Source: Nocardioides agri (GTDB lineage Bacteria > Actinomycetota > Actinomycetes > Propionibacteriales > Nocardioidaceae). From it: a stretch of DNA of 64,000 nt. A model generated the notes under the pieces. The model searched no databases and was not told the origin of the DNA. It saw nothing but the letters and a program-made list of their open reading frames with translations. Made by a program: the position numbers and the translations under genes. The stretch covers positions 1,429,708 to 1,493,707 of the forward strand of contig NZ_JACEIC010000002.1 of assembly GCF_013778305.1 (NCBI RefSeq), given 5' to 3'. Shown piece after piece: positions 15,563 to 27,005 of this stretch. Positions within the stretch are counted from its first letter, which is position 1. Each line of letters starts with the position of its first letter.

Positions 15563-16594
15563 GTGACCAGCATCAAGGATGTCGCGCGCGACATCGAGAT
15601 GTCGACGGCGACGGTCTCGCGGGCCCTGCGCGGGCTGCGCGGCGTCTCCGACGAGACCCGCGAGCGGGTCATGGAGTCGGCCCTCCGGCTCGGCTACGTG
15701 CCCTCCCCCAGCGCCGCCGGGCTCGCCAGCGGTCAGACCCGGACCGTGGCCGTGATCGTCCCGATGGTGACCCGCTGGTTCTTCGCAGCGGTCGTCCAGG
15801 GCGCCGAGGAGGTGCTGCGCGAGCGCGGCTACGACCTGCTGCTCTACAACCTCGCCGGTGACGCCACGGCGCGGCACCGGGTCTTCGCGACCAGCCTGCT
15901 CACCAAGCGGGTCGACGCCGTCCTGGTGCTCAGCCTCAAGCCCACCGCCGAGGAGCTGGACCGGCTGGGCCGGCTCGGCCGGCCGGTGACGATCGTCGGT
16001 GCCGACATGCCGGGCTGGGCCACGGTGCGCATCGACGACCGGGACGCCGCCGCCACCGCGACGGCGCACCTCGTCTCGCTCGGGCACCGGCGGGTCGGCT
16101 ACATCGGCGGGGCGACCGAGGGGGTCCTGGACTTCACCGCGCCGACGGCCCGGCTGGACGGCTTCCGGTGCACCCTCGAGGCGGCCGGCATCGCCCCGGC
16201 TCCCGAGCTCGAGCAGGACGGCGAGTTCACGATCGCCGGCGGCGATCGCGCGACGCGCACGCTGCTGGCGCTTCCGGACCCCCCGACCGCGATCTTCGCG
16301 GCCTCCGACGAGATGGCGATGGGCGTGCTGCGCGCCGCCCGCGAGCTCGGCGTTCGGGTGCCGCAGGACCTGTCGGTCATCGGGCTCGACGACCACGAGC
16401 TCGCGGACTACTTCGAGCTCACCACGGTGGCGCAGCCGGTGCAGGAGCAGGGCCGGGTCGCCGCCATGCAGGTGCTGGCCGCGCTCTCCGACGGCGACTG
16501 GCAGCCCACCCAGGTGATCCTGCCGACCCACCTCGTCGTACGCCGGACCACGGCGGCTCCCGCCCGTCAGCCGTCGTCGCGCCGGCGCACGTAG
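15563..16594 (+). CDS. LacI-family repressor of the glucoside locus (CebR-like)
   Basis: The 343-residue protein has an N-terminal LacI helix-turn-helix (SIKDVARDIEMSTATVSRALRG) and a hinge region (YVPSPSAAGLASGQT). A periplasmic-binding-protein-like effector domain follows (VAVIVPMVTRWFFAAVVQGAEE to VIGLDDHELADYFELTTV). GTG 15563 is used because the HTH begins directly after it. Its own operator touches the start codon, so it is probably autoregulated, and the effector is likely the imported disaccharide. The C-terminus overlaps the convergent trmB gene by 28 nt. Confidence 0.88.
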   Translation: MTSIKDVARDIEMSTATVSRALRGLRGVSDETRERVMESALRLGYVPSPSAAGLASGQTRTVAVIVPMVTRWFFAAVVQGAEEVLRERGYDLLLYNLAGDATARHRVFATSLLTKRVDAVLVLSLKPTAEELDRLGRLGRPVTIVGADMPGWATVRIDDRDAAATATAHLVSLGHRRVGYIGGATEGVLDFTAPTARLDGFRCTLEAAGIAPAPELEQDGEFTIAGGDRATRTLLALPDPPTAIFAASDEMAMGVLRAARELGVRVPQDLSVIGLDDHELADYFELTTVAQPVQEQGRVAAMQVLAALSDGDWQPTQVILPTHLVVRRTTAAPARQPSSRRRT

Positions 16595-17304
16595 CGCAGG
16601 TCGGTGATCTCGCGGTCCTTCGCGAGCCCCTTGCGCTCGAACTTCGTCACCGGGCGCTCGGCCCACCGCTCGACCCGGCCGCCCTCGAGCAGCGGCTCGG
16701 CGTCGAGCACCTCGACCATCTGCTCGGCGTAGTCGGCCCAGTCGGTCGCCAGCCGCCACTCCGCGCCCGGCGCCAGCCGACTCGCGGCCAGGGCGGCGAA
16801 CGACGGAGTGACCAGCCGGCGCTTGTGGTGCTTCTTCTTGTGCCACGGGTCGGGGAAGAACACCCACAGGCCGGCCAGGCTGCCCGGGGCGATCAGGTGC
16901 TCCACCGACCAGACGGCGTCCACGCTCAGCAGCCGGACGTTGTCCAGGCCGGCCTCCCCGATCCGGCCGAGGGTGTCGGCGACCCCGGGCCGCCAGACCT
17001 CGAACGCGACGACGTCGTGGTCGGGACGGGCGGCCGCGAGCGCGACCGTCGACTCACCGATGCCGGAGCCGATCTCGACGACGAGCGGCGCGTCGCGGCC
17101 GAAGAGACCGGCGAGGCTGAAGCCCGGGTCGTCCACGACCTCGTCGGGCACCCACCACCTCTCGGCGTACGCGTCCCAGGCCTCGGCCTGCCGCGGAGTG
17201 AACCGGCTGCCGCGACGGGAGTAGGTGAGCACCTCCCGCATCCGTCGCCCGTCGTCGGTGAGCTTGTGGTGCGGTCGTGCGGGTCGCACCCGGTCGTCTG
17301 CCAT
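16567..17304 (-). CDS. trmB: tRNA (guanine-N7-)-methyltransferase
   Basis: TrmB methylates G46 of tRNAs using S-adenosylmethionine. The 245-residue protein has the SAM-binding motif VVEIGSGIGESTVAL and the TrmB signature WVFFPDPWHKKKHHKRRLV. The late motif PVTKFERKGLAKDREITDL contains the conserved T-K-F-E-R. The ATG at 17304 gives the usual length and N-terminus with basic residues. It ends 28 nt inside the convergent lacI gene and is divergent from the aminotransferase gene, with 19 nt between start codons. Confidence 0.93.
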   Translation of the reverse strand: MADDRVRPARPHHKLTDDGRRMREVLTYSRRGSRFTPRQAEAWDAYAERWWVPDEVVDDPGFSLAGLFGRDAPLVVEIGSGIGESTVALAAARPDHDVVAFEVWRPGVADTLGRIGEAGLDNVRLLSVDAVWSVEHLIAPGSLAGLWVFFPDPWHKKKHHKRRLVTPSFAALAASRLAPGAEWRLATDWADYAEQMVEVLDAEPLLEGGRVERWAERPVTKFERKGLAKDREITDLRYVRRRDDG

Positions 17305-17323
17305 GTGGCCTATGTTCCCAAGC

Positions 17324-18670
17324 ATGATCTCTCGCGAGCGACTCGGCTCCCTCCGCTCCGCCGAGGAGCAGCGCTTCGCCGACCTGCACCCGCGATCCGC
17401 CGCGCTGGCCGCGCGGGCGCGCGGTCCGCTGCTCGCCGGGGTGCCCATGCCGTGGATGACCCGGTGGCCCGGTGGCTTCCCGGTCTTCGTCGACGCGGCC
17501 GCCGGTGCGCGGCTGACCGACGTCGACGGCAACGAGTACGTCGACCTCTGCCTGGGCGACACCGGCGCGATGACCGGTCACGCGCTCCCCCAGGTGACGG
17601 CGGCCATCGCCCAGCGCGCACAGGCCGGCCTCACCACCATGCTGCCGTCGCCGGACGCGGTGTGGGTGGGTGAGGAGCTGGCCCGCCGCTTCGGCCTGCC
17701 CACGTGGCAGCTGGCGATGTCGGCCACCGACGCCAACCGGTTCGTGCTCCGCTTCGCCCGGCACCTCACCGGTCGGCCCAGGATCGCGGTGATGGACTGG
17801 TGCTACCACGGCACCGTCGACGAGACGCTGGCCGTCCTGGACGGGGACTCCGTGGTCGCCCGGCCGGGCGCGCTCGGCCCGCAGGTCCCGGTCGCCGAGA
17901 CCACGGCCGTGGTGCCCTTCAACGACCTCGACGCCCTCGACCGGCGGCTGGCGGTCGGCGACGTGGCGTGCCTGCTGATGGAGCCGGCGCTCACCAACAT
18001 CGGCATCGTGCTGCCCGACCGCGGCTACCTCGAGGGCGTGCGGGAGGTGACCCGCCGGCACGGGGTGCTGCTGGTCAACGACGAGACCCACACCCTGTGC
18101 GCCGGTCCCGGCGGCGCGACGGCGGCCTGGGGCCTCGAGCCGGACCTGCTGGTCGTCGGCAAGCCGATCGGCGGCGGCGTCCCGTGCGCGGCGTACGGCA
18201 TGAGCGCCGAGGTCGCCGACCGGCTGTCCGGGCCGATGCTCGGCCACGAGATCGACGTCGCGGGCGTCGGCGGCACGCTCACCGGCAGCGCGCTCGCGCT
18301 GGCGGCGGTCCGGGCCACGCTCTCGACCTGCCTGCGCGAGGAGGACTTCGCCGTCGCCGTGCCGCTGGCGGAGCGCTTCACGTCCGGTGTCGCCGGGGTG
18401 ATCGCCGAGCACGGCCTGGACTGGCACGTCCAGCGCCTCGGGTGTCGCGCCGAGTACTGGTTCTGCCCGCCACCGCGGGACGGGGCGGCCGCAGCGGCCG
18501 CCGTCGACGAGGACCTCGAGGGCTTCCTGCACCTGTGGTGCCTCAACCGCGGCGTGCTGCTGACGCCCTTCCACAACATGGCGCTCCTCAGCCCGCACCA
18601 CACCGAGGCCGACGTCGACCGGCACACGGGGGCGTTCGCCGGCGCGATCGCGGCGCTCCTCGCGCCCTAG
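17324..18670 (+). CDS. Class III PLP-dependent aminotransferase
   Basis: The 448-residue enzyme has the class III fold shared with glutamate-1-semialdehyde aminomutase: TDVDGNEYVDLCLGDTGAMTGHA, MDWCYHGTVDE, and NDETHTLCAGPGG for the PLP-binding Asp. VVGKPIGGGVPCAAYGMS contains the likely Schiff-base lysine. Haem-pathway HemL is unlikely because key HemL signatures differ; the substrate is unknown. ATG 17324 is chosen because a -10 hexamer TATGTT (17311-17316) lies 7 nt upstream. The stop abuts the convergent DUF4190 gene. Confidence 0.82.
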   Translation: MISRERLGSLRSAEEQRFADLHPRSAALAARARGPLLAGVPMPWMTRWPGGFPVFVDAAAGARLTDVDGNEYVDLCLGDTGAMTGHALPQVTAAIAQRAQAGLTTMLPSPDAVWVGEELARRFGLPTWQLAMSATDANRFVLRFARHLTGRPRIAVMDWCYHGTVDETLAVLDGDSVVARPGALGPQVPVAETTAVVPFNDLDALDRRLAVGDVACLLMEPALTNIGIVLPDRGYLEGVREVTRRHGVLLVNDETHTLCAGPGGATAAWGLEPDLLVVGKPIGGGVPCAAYGMSAEVADRLSGPMLGHEIDVAGVGGTLTGSALALAAVRATLSTCLREEDFAVAVPLAERFTSGVAGVIAEHGLDWHVQRLGCRAEYWFCPPPRDGAAAAAAVDEDLEGFLHLWCLNRGVLLTPFHNMALLSPHHTEADVDRHTGAFAGAIAALLAP

Positions 18671-18997
18671 TCAGGCGGCGGCGAGGCCGACGAGGAAGAG
18701 GACGGCCAGCAGCAGCAGGAAGAGCACCCCGACGCCGATGATGGCGGTCCCCACGATCCCGCAGATCCGACCGGCGTTGGCCGCGCCGCGGCCGCCGATG
18801 GCGCCGCCGCTGGCGTCGATCTCCCGCACCACCCGGTTGCCCATCACCCAGGCGATCGGCGAGATCACCTGGCAGAGCACGATCCCGAGGATCCCCAGCA
18901 CCAGCACGGTCGCCGCCTGCTCGTGGTCGGGCGCTCGGTAGTAGGGCTGCTGCGGGTAGGGCTGGCCGTAGGGGTTCGGCGGCGGGTTCTCGCTCAC
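18671..18997 (-). CDS. Small DUF4190-like membrane protein
   Basis: The 108-residue protein has a Pro/Tyr/Gln-rich cytoplasmic N-terminus (NPPPNPYGQPYPQQPYY) and two hydrophobic segments (AATVLVLGILGIVLCQVISPIAWVMG and ICGIVGTAIIGVGVLFLLLLAVLFLVG). The loop between them reads NRVVREIDASGG, the arrangement of DUF4190 proteins. The start is GTG 18997; a TTG at 19009 is less likely. The gene lies after the tuf terminator and ends where the aminotransferase gene ends. Its function is unknown. Confidence 0.72.
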   Translation of the reverse strand: MSENPPPNPYGQPYPQQPYYRAPDHEQAATVLVLGILGIVLCQVISPIAWVMGNRVVREIDASGGAIGGRGAANAGRICGIVGTAIIGVGVLFLLLLAVLFLVGLAAA

Positions 18998-19027
18998 GCG
19001 GACATCCAACCAGAGGCCGGGAACGGT

Positions 19028-19061
19028 CGAGGGCCCCGAACCATGCGGTTCGGGGCCCTCG
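19028..19061 (-). terminator. Terminator hairpin downstream of tuf
   Basis: A perfect 15-bp stem (19028-19042 with 19047-19061) closes on a 4-nt loop ATGC. It lies about 100 nt after the tuf stop and just before the DUF4190 gene, and should end the str operon transcript. No U-run follows on either strand. Between it and tuf are two smaller stems, 19078-19083/19087-19092 and 19137-19141/19144-19148. Confidence 0.75.
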
Positions 19062-19160
19062 GTGTGCTGCTGAGTCAGATCACTTCGTGATCACAGCTCG
19101 CTTCGCTCGCTGGATCACTTCAGCTCGGAGCGGATACGAGCAAGCTCGATCCGCCGGTCC

Positions 19161-20354
<1,194 letters not shown>

Positions 20355-20425
20355 TGTGGGCTCCTCCTGGTTGGTGTGGTACTTGACTCGTACTTGCTGG
20401 GTGTTACTGCCGAGGATCCGGGCGA

Positions 20426-22537
<2,112 letters not shown>

Positions 22538-22581
22538 TGTTGTCAGCGTCCCTTGAGAGAAGTTCGTAAGTTCTGGGTGGA

Positions 22582-22619
22582 GCGCGGGCGTGCCGCCCTG
22601 GGGCAGTGCCCGCCCGCGC
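22582..22619 (-). repeat. Intercistronic hairpin between rpsG and fusA
   Basis: A 9-bp stem pairs 22582-22590 with 22611-22619 in the 88-nt gap between rpsG and fusA. It is GC-only and has no U-run, so it is more likely a processing or expression-balancing element within the str operon than a terminator. Confidence 0.45.
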
Positions 22620-22625
22620 CCGTGG

Positions 22626-23096
22626 TCACCAGCGGTAGTGCGCGAAGGCCTTGTTGGACTCGGCCATCTTGTGGGTGTCCTCGCGCTTCTTCACCGCGGC
22701 ACCGAGGCCGTTGGAGGCGTCGAGGATCTCGTTCATGAGCCGCTCGTGCATGGTCTTCTCGCGGCGGTCGGCGGCGTACCCGACGAGCCAGCGCAGCGCG
22801 AGCGTGGTGCCACGCGTGCCCTTGACCTCGATCGGGACCTGGTAGGTCGCGCCGCCGACGCGGCGGGACTTGACCTCGATGGCCGGCTTCACGTTGTCGA
22901 GCGCGCGCTTCAGCGTGACGACCGGGTCGGTGCCGGTCTTCTCGCGGCAACCCTCGAGGGCGGTGTAGACGATGCGCTGCGCGACCTGCTTCTTGCCGTC
23001 CTGCAGCACCTTGGAGACGAGCTGGGTGACCAGCTGCGACCCGTAGACCGGGTCGACGTCGATCGGCCGCTTCGGGGCCGGACCCTTGCGCGGCAT
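22626..23096 (-). CDS. rpsG: 30S ribosomal protein S7
   Basis: S7 nucleates assembly of the 30S head and contacts the E-site tRNA. The 156-residue protein begins [20 protein letters not shown] and contains [11 protein letters not shown] and the C-terminal [13 protein letters not shown], the form found throughout actinobacteria. It starts 1 nt after the rpsL stop, so translation is probably coupled. It is the second gene of the str operon. Confidence 0.98.
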   Translation of the reverse strand: MPRKGPAPKRPIDVDPVYGSQLVTQLVSKVLQDGKKQVAQRIVYTALEGCREKTGTDPVVTLKRALDNVKPAIEVKSRRVGGATYQVPIEVKGTRGTTLALRWLVGYAADRREKTMHERLMNEILDASNGLGAAVKKREDTHKMAESNKAFAHYRW

Positions 23097-23097
23097 A

Positions 23098-23472
23098 TCA
23101 GCTCTTCTCCTTCTTGGCGCCGTAGCGGCTGCGAGCCTGCTTGCGGTTCTTCACGCCCTGGGTGTCGAGCGTGCCGCGGATGATCTTGTAGCGGACACCG
23201 GGAAGGTCCTTCACCCGGCCGCCGCGGACGAGCACGATCGAGTGCTCCTGGAGGTTGTGGCCCACGCCCGGGATGTACGCCGTGACCTCGACGCCGCTCG
23301 ACAGGCGCACACGGGCGACCTTGCGGAGGGCGGAGTTCGGCTTCTTCGGGGTGGTGGTGTAGACGCGGGTGCAGACGCCACGGCGCTGCGGAGACCCCTT
23401 CAGGGCAGGCGTCTTGGTCTTCGACACCTTGTCCTGGCGGCCCTTGCGGACCAGCTGGTTAATGGTGGGCAC
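23098..23472 (-). CDS. rpsL: 30S ribosomal protein S12
   Basis: S12 controls decoding accuracy at the A site. The 124-residue protein is full length and uses a GTG start at 23472. Lys43 in TTTPKKPNS and Lys88 in [13 protein letters not shown] are unchanged, which predicts streptomycin sensitivity at this locus. The SD-like AAGAAGGGG lies about 10 nt upstream. It heads the str operon; its leader contains the 22-nt element shared with rpsJ, and the MFS gene lies upstream on the same strand. Confidence 0.98.
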   Translation of the reverse strand: MPTINQLVRKGRQDKVSKTKTPALKGSPQRRGVCTRVYTTTPKKPNSALRKVARVRLSSGVEVTAYIPGVGHNLQEHSIVLVRGGRVKDLPGVRYKIIRGTLDTQGVKNRKQARSRYGAKKEKS

Positions 23473-23570
23473 CGGGTGGTTCCCCTTCTTGTCACTCTCA
23501 CGTGCAGGCGCTCTGCCCGCACGGTTGTGGTTTCGGGTCCGGGTGGTGCAGTCTCAACCCGCCGCACTCG

Positions 23571-23592
23571 CCCCCGAGGTCGGGCGTGTCGC
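23571..23592 (-). promoter_or_regulatory. rpsL leader element shared with rpsJ
   Basis: On the coding strand this reads GCGACACGCCCGACC, T, CGGGGG. It matches 1379-1400 upstream of rpsJ at 21 of 22 positions. In both leaders 98 nt separate the element from the start codon. Sequence around it is not conserved between the two loci, so the match is not a simple duplication. Confidence 0.7.
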
Positions 23593-23605
23593 CCTCCCCC
23601 GTCTC

Positions 23606-24979
23606 TCAGCGCGACCCGGTGAGGGTCTCGTCGAGGGGGTTTTCCGCGCCGGAGGAGGGAGCATGTTCTCCCGCCTGAATCCGGGCACGCGGAGCGGCCT
23701 GGTTGTCCCAGACACGAGGACCAAGGCTACCCGCGCCCTCTACACCGGTCAAAACGCCCGAGACCCCTCCTCGGAGGCGGACGTACACGGCGGTGGCCAG
23801 CAACACGCCGAGCGTCGTCAGCACACCGCCCAGCACGAAGGTCCAGCGGGCTCCGAAGTGCTGGCCGACCCAGCCCATGAGCGGCGCGCCGAGCGGCGTG
23901 CCGCCCATGACGATCGTGAAGTAGAGCGCCATCACCCGCCCGCGCATGAGCGGGTCGGACTCGGTCTGCATGGTCGCGTTGGCGGAGTTGAGCGTGGTGA
24001 TCGCGGCGAACCCGACGACGGGCGCGAACGCCACGAACGTCCAGTACGTCGGGAGCAGGCCGAGCACCAGGCAGGTGACGCCGAAGGCGATGCCGGCCCC
24101 CAGGACCAGCCGGAGCCGGATCCGGGTCCGGCGGGCGTTCGCGAGTGCCCCGGCGAGCGAGCCCACCGCGAGCGCGGACCCGAACAGCCCGAAGGCGCTG
24201 GCGCCCCGGTCGAAGACGTCGGTGACCATGAGGGCGGCGTTGACCTGGAGGTTCATGCCGAACGTGCCCGCGAAGAACACCAGCACCAGGATCAGGATCA
24301 TCACCGGCTGGCTCCGCACGTAGCGGACTCCCTCGCGGAGCATGCCGGGCGTGCGCGGTCGCGTCGCCGGCGTGCGCAGCAGCGCGGTGTCCATCCGCTG
24401 CAGCTGCCAGATCACGGCGAGGTAGGAGAAGGCGTTGATGAAGATCACCCAGCCGGTCGCCTCGGGGCCGCCGCCGAGGGCGCCGATCATCACGCCGGCG
24501 AGCGCCGGGCCGACGACGCGGGCCGCGTTGAAGCTGGCGGAGTTGAGGCCGACCGCGTTGGTGAGGTCGTCGGGGCCGACCATCTCGGAGACGAACGACT
24601 GGCGCGCCGGGGTCTCGAAGGCGGCACCGACGCCGAAGAGCAGCGCGAGCAGGTAGACGTGCCAGGTCTCGGCCACGCCGAGCACCGCGACCAGGCCGAG
24701 CGCCAGCGACGTCAGCGCCATCATCGCCTGGGCCAGCTGCATGAGCCGGCGCTTGGGGAAGCGGTCGGCGACGACTCCGGCGTACGGCGTGAGCAGCAGG
24801 ATCGGCAGGAACTGGAGCCCGGTGGTGATGCCCAGCTCGGTGCCGCTGTTGCCGGGGATGTGGAGCACCAGCCAGTCCTGCGCCACCCGCTGCATCCAGG
24901 TGCCCACGTTGGACACCACACTGCCGGCCAGGTACAGCCGGTAGTTGGGGTTGCGGAGGGCACGGAACGTGGGGCTCAG
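23606..24979 (-). CDS. MFS transporter (DHA3-type), probable CTG start
   Basis: This 457-residue membrane transporter resembles DHA3-type drug exporters: NVGTWMQRVAQDWLVL, TPYAGVVADRFPKRRLM and FETPARQSFVSEMVGPDDLTNAV. In-frame sequence upstream of the first GTG (24919) encodes the typical family N-terminus SPTFRALRNPNYRLYLAGS. No ATG, GTG or TTG starts it; a CTG at 24979 does. AGAAGG lies about 12 nt upstream of that CTG, inside the end of marR. The gene follows marR after 6 nt, so MarR probably represses an efflux operon. The last residues overlap the rpsL upstream region. Confidence 0.82.
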   Translation of the reverse strand: MSPTFRALRNPNYRLYLAGSVVSNVGTWMQRVAQDWLVLHIPGNSGTELGITTGLQFLPILLLTPYAGVVADRFPKRRLMQLAQAMMALTSLALGLVAVLGVAETWHVYLLALLFGVGAAFETPARQSFVSEMVGPDDLTNAVGLNSASFNAARVVGPALAGVMIGALGGGPEATGWVIFINAFSYLAVIWQLQRMDTALLRTPATRPRTPGMLREGVRYVRSQPVMILILVLVFFAGTFGMNLQVNAALMVTDVFDRGASAFGLFGSALAVGSLAGALANARRTRIRLRLVLGAGIAFGVTCLVLGLLPTYWTFVAFAPVVGFAAITTLNSANATMQTESDPLMRGRVMALYFTIVMGGTPLGAPLMGWVGQHFGARWTFVLGGVLTTLGVLLATAVYVRLRGGVSGVLTGVEGAGSLGPRVWDNQAAPRARIQAGEHAPSSGAENPLDETLTGSR

Positions 24980-24985
24980 GTGCGA

Positions 24986-25429
24986 TCAGTCCTTCTGGGC
25001 GAGAGATTCGAGGAGGGCGGCCGCCCGGCGGAGGACCTCGCGGTCCTCCGGGGCGAGCTCGTCGAGGCGGCGGGCCAGCCACGCGTCGCGGCGTACCCGG
25101 TCGGCGGCCACCCGGGCCTGGCCCTGCTCGGAGATCTCGACGACGATCTGGCGGCCGTCGGACTCGTGCGGGCGCTTGAGGACGTCGCCGGTCTCAACGA
25201 GGCAGTTGACGGTGCGCGTCATCGAGGGCGGCTGCACCTTCTCGGCGGCCGCCAGCTCGCCGACCGTCATCTCGCCGCGGCGGGCCAGCACGCCGAGCAC
25301 GCCCATCTGGTTGATGCTCAGCTCGTTGTCGGGGTGGCGCTCGCCGGCGAGCCGGCGGCGCAGCCGCATCACGGCCAGCCGGAGCTCGGAGGCGAGCCCG
25401 GCGTCGGTGGCGAGTCCCTGCGTGGTCAT
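24986..25429 (-). CDS. MarR-family transcriptional regulator
   Basis: The 147-residue protein has the MarR winged helix: LSINQMGVLGVLARRGEMTVGELAAAEKVQPPSMTRTVNCLVETGDVLKR, with the wing HESDGRQIVVEISEQG. It is upstream of an MFS exporter gene in the same operon. Its -10 hexamer TAGGCT (plus 25436-25441) is 6 nt from the ATG and lies inside a palindrome, GTTAGgCTAAC on the coding strand, so autorepression is likely. The ligand is unknown, but an exported toxic compound is the usual case. Confidence 0.9.
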   Translation of the reverse strand: MTTQGLATDAGLASELRLAVMRLRRRLAGERHPDNELSINQMGVLGVLARRGEMTVGELAAAEKVQPPSMTRTVNCLVETGDVLKRPHESDGRQIVVEISEQGQARVAADRVRRDAWLARRLDELAPEDREVLRRAAALLESLAQKD

Positions 25430-25432
25430 GTC

Positions 25433-25460
25433 GTTAGCCTAACTCATTAGCCGTGCTAAC
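25433..25460. promoter_or_regulatory. MarR operator: two adjacent palindromes
   Basis: GTTAGcCTAAC (25433-25443) and TTAGC-CGT-GCTAA (25447-25459) are two palindromes with the shared half-site TTAGC/GCTAA. They stand in an AT-rich patch directly upstream of marR. The first covers the -10 hexamer and the second covers the spacer region, which fits autoregulation by MarR dimers. Confidence 0.7.
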
Positions 25461-25471
25461 TATTCCACCGG

Positions 25472-25501
25472 GAAGAGGCCCGGCGGTCGCCGGGCCTCTT
25501 C
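25472..25501 (-). terminator. Terminator of the NCS2 permease gene
   Basis: A perfect 14-bp stem (25472-25485 with 25488-25501) ends 17 nt after the permease stop. The tight loop must open to 4 nt. It also separates the permease transcript from the marR promoter. Confidence 0.78.
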
Positions 25502-25518
25502 GCGCTGCGGACGGCCGG

Positions 25519-26958
25519 CTACGTGAGCAGCCGGGTGATCGGGTTGATGAAGAAGTAGGCGACGAACAGCGCCGCGACCACCCACATCAGGGGGTGGAGG
25601 GCGGCGACCTTGCCGCGGATGACCTTGATGAACACGTAGGTGATGAAGCCGGCGCCGATGCCGACGGTGATCGAGTACGTGAACGGCATCAGCACGATCG
25701 TGAGGAACGCCGGGATCGCGATCTCGAGGTCGTCCCAGTCGATGCCCTTGACCTGCTGCATCATCAGGAAGCCGACCAGGACGAGCGCGGGGACGGCGGC
25801 CTCCGACGGGATGATCGCGACGAGCGGCGCCAGGAAGATCGACAGCAGGAACAGGACGCCGGTGACGACCGAGGCGAGGCCCGTGCGGGCACCCTCGCCG
25901 ACGCCGGAGGCGGACTCGATGTACGACGTGTTCGAGGAGACGCCGGCAGCACCGCCGGCCGCGGCGGCGATCGAGTCGACGATCAGGATCCGCTGGGTGT
26001 TGGGCGGCGTGCCGTCCTCCTCGAGCAGGCCGGCCTCGGCGCCGATGGCCGTCATCGTGCCCATCGTGTCGAAGAAGTCGGCGAGCAGCAGGGTGAAGAC
26101 GAAGAGCAGCGCGGTCACGACGCCGGCGCTCTCGAAGGAGCCGAGCAGGCTGAACTCGCCGATGGTGCCGAAGTCGGGGGTGTCGAAGATCTTGTCCGGC
26201 CAGGCGGGCGTGGTGAGGCTCCACGCCTTCGGGGCGCCGATCGCCTCGACCACGATCGCGAGGAGCGTGGACGCGATGATCGAGATGAGGATGGCGCCCT
26301 TGACCTTGCGCACCCACAGGCCGATGACCAGCAGCAGGCCGAACGCGAAGACCAGCACCGGCCAGCCGGACAGCGTGCCGGTGGCGCCGAGCTGGACGGG
26401 CACGGTCGTGTTGGCGGCGTCCGGGATGCGGTGCACGAAGCCGGCGTCGACGAAGCCGATGAGGGCGATGAAGAGGCCGATGCCGACCGAGATCGCGACC
26501 TTCAGCTGGGCCGGGACCGCGTGGAAGACGGCCTCGCGGAAGCCGGTCAGCACCAGGACCAGGATCACCAGGCCCTCGATGACGACCAGGCCCATCGCGT
26601 CCGCCCAGGTCATCTGGCTGGCGATCGAGAACGCGACGAACGCGTTGAGGCCCAGACCGGTGGCCAGGGCGAGCGGGTAGTTGGCGACGACGCCCATGAG
26701 GATCGTCATCAGGCCGGCGACGAGGGACGTGCCGGCGGCGATCATCGCCAGGTTGGGCACGGTGCCGCCGCCGAGGAGCTCGCCGTCGGAGTCGGGCGCG
26801 AACCCGAGGATGAGCGGGTTGAGGACGATGATGTAGGCCATCGTGAAGAACGTGACGAAGCCGCCACGCACCTCCTGGCCCACCGTCGACCCGCGCTGGG
26901 AGATCTTGAAGAATCGGTCGATGCCGCTGGAGGGCGCGGCCGCGGTCTGGTTGCTCAC
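25519..26958 (-). CDS. NCS2-family purine permease (AzgA/PbuG-like)
   Basis: The 479-residue permease has about 12-14 hydrophobic segments. Family motifs are GIDRFFKISQRGSTVGQEVRGG, TFFTMAYIIVLNP, ATGLGLNAFVAF, and LLADFFDTMGTMTAIGAEAGLL. SIAAAAGGAAGVSSNTSYIESASGV places it in the AzgA-like adenine/guanine/hypoxanthine branch of NCS2, not the xanthine/uracil branch. GTG 26958 is preferred; GTG 26967 is also possible. The DUF2530 gene is divergent from it, and a strong terminator follows its stop. Confidence 0.88.
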   Translation of the reverse strand: MSNQTAAAPSSGIDRFFKISQRGSTVGQEVRGGFVTFFTMAYIIVLNPLILGFAPDSDGELLGGGTVPNLAMIAAGTSLVAGLMTILMGVVANYPLALATGLGLNAFVAFSIASQMTWADAMGLVVIEGLVILVLVLTGFREAVFHAVPAQLKVAISVGIGLFIALIGFVDAGFVHRIPDAANTTVPVQLGATGTLSGWPVLVFAFGLLLVIGLWVRKVKGAILISIIASTLLAIVVEAIGAPKAWSLTTPAWPDKIFDTPDFGTIGEFSLLGSFESAGVVTALLFVFTLLLADFFDTMGTMTAIGAEAGLLEEDGTPPNTQRILIVDSIAAAAGGAAGVSSNTSYIESASGVGEGARTGLASVVTGVLFLLSIFLAPLVAIIPSEAAVPALVLVGFLMMQQVKGIDWDDLEIAIPAFLTIVLMPFTYSITVGIGAGFITYVFIKVIRGKVAALHPLMWVVAALFVAYFFINPITRLLT

Positions 26959-27005
26959 GGGCGGCACTATCGCAGACGCCGAACCCGTCGACTAGCGTGG
27001 TCCAC

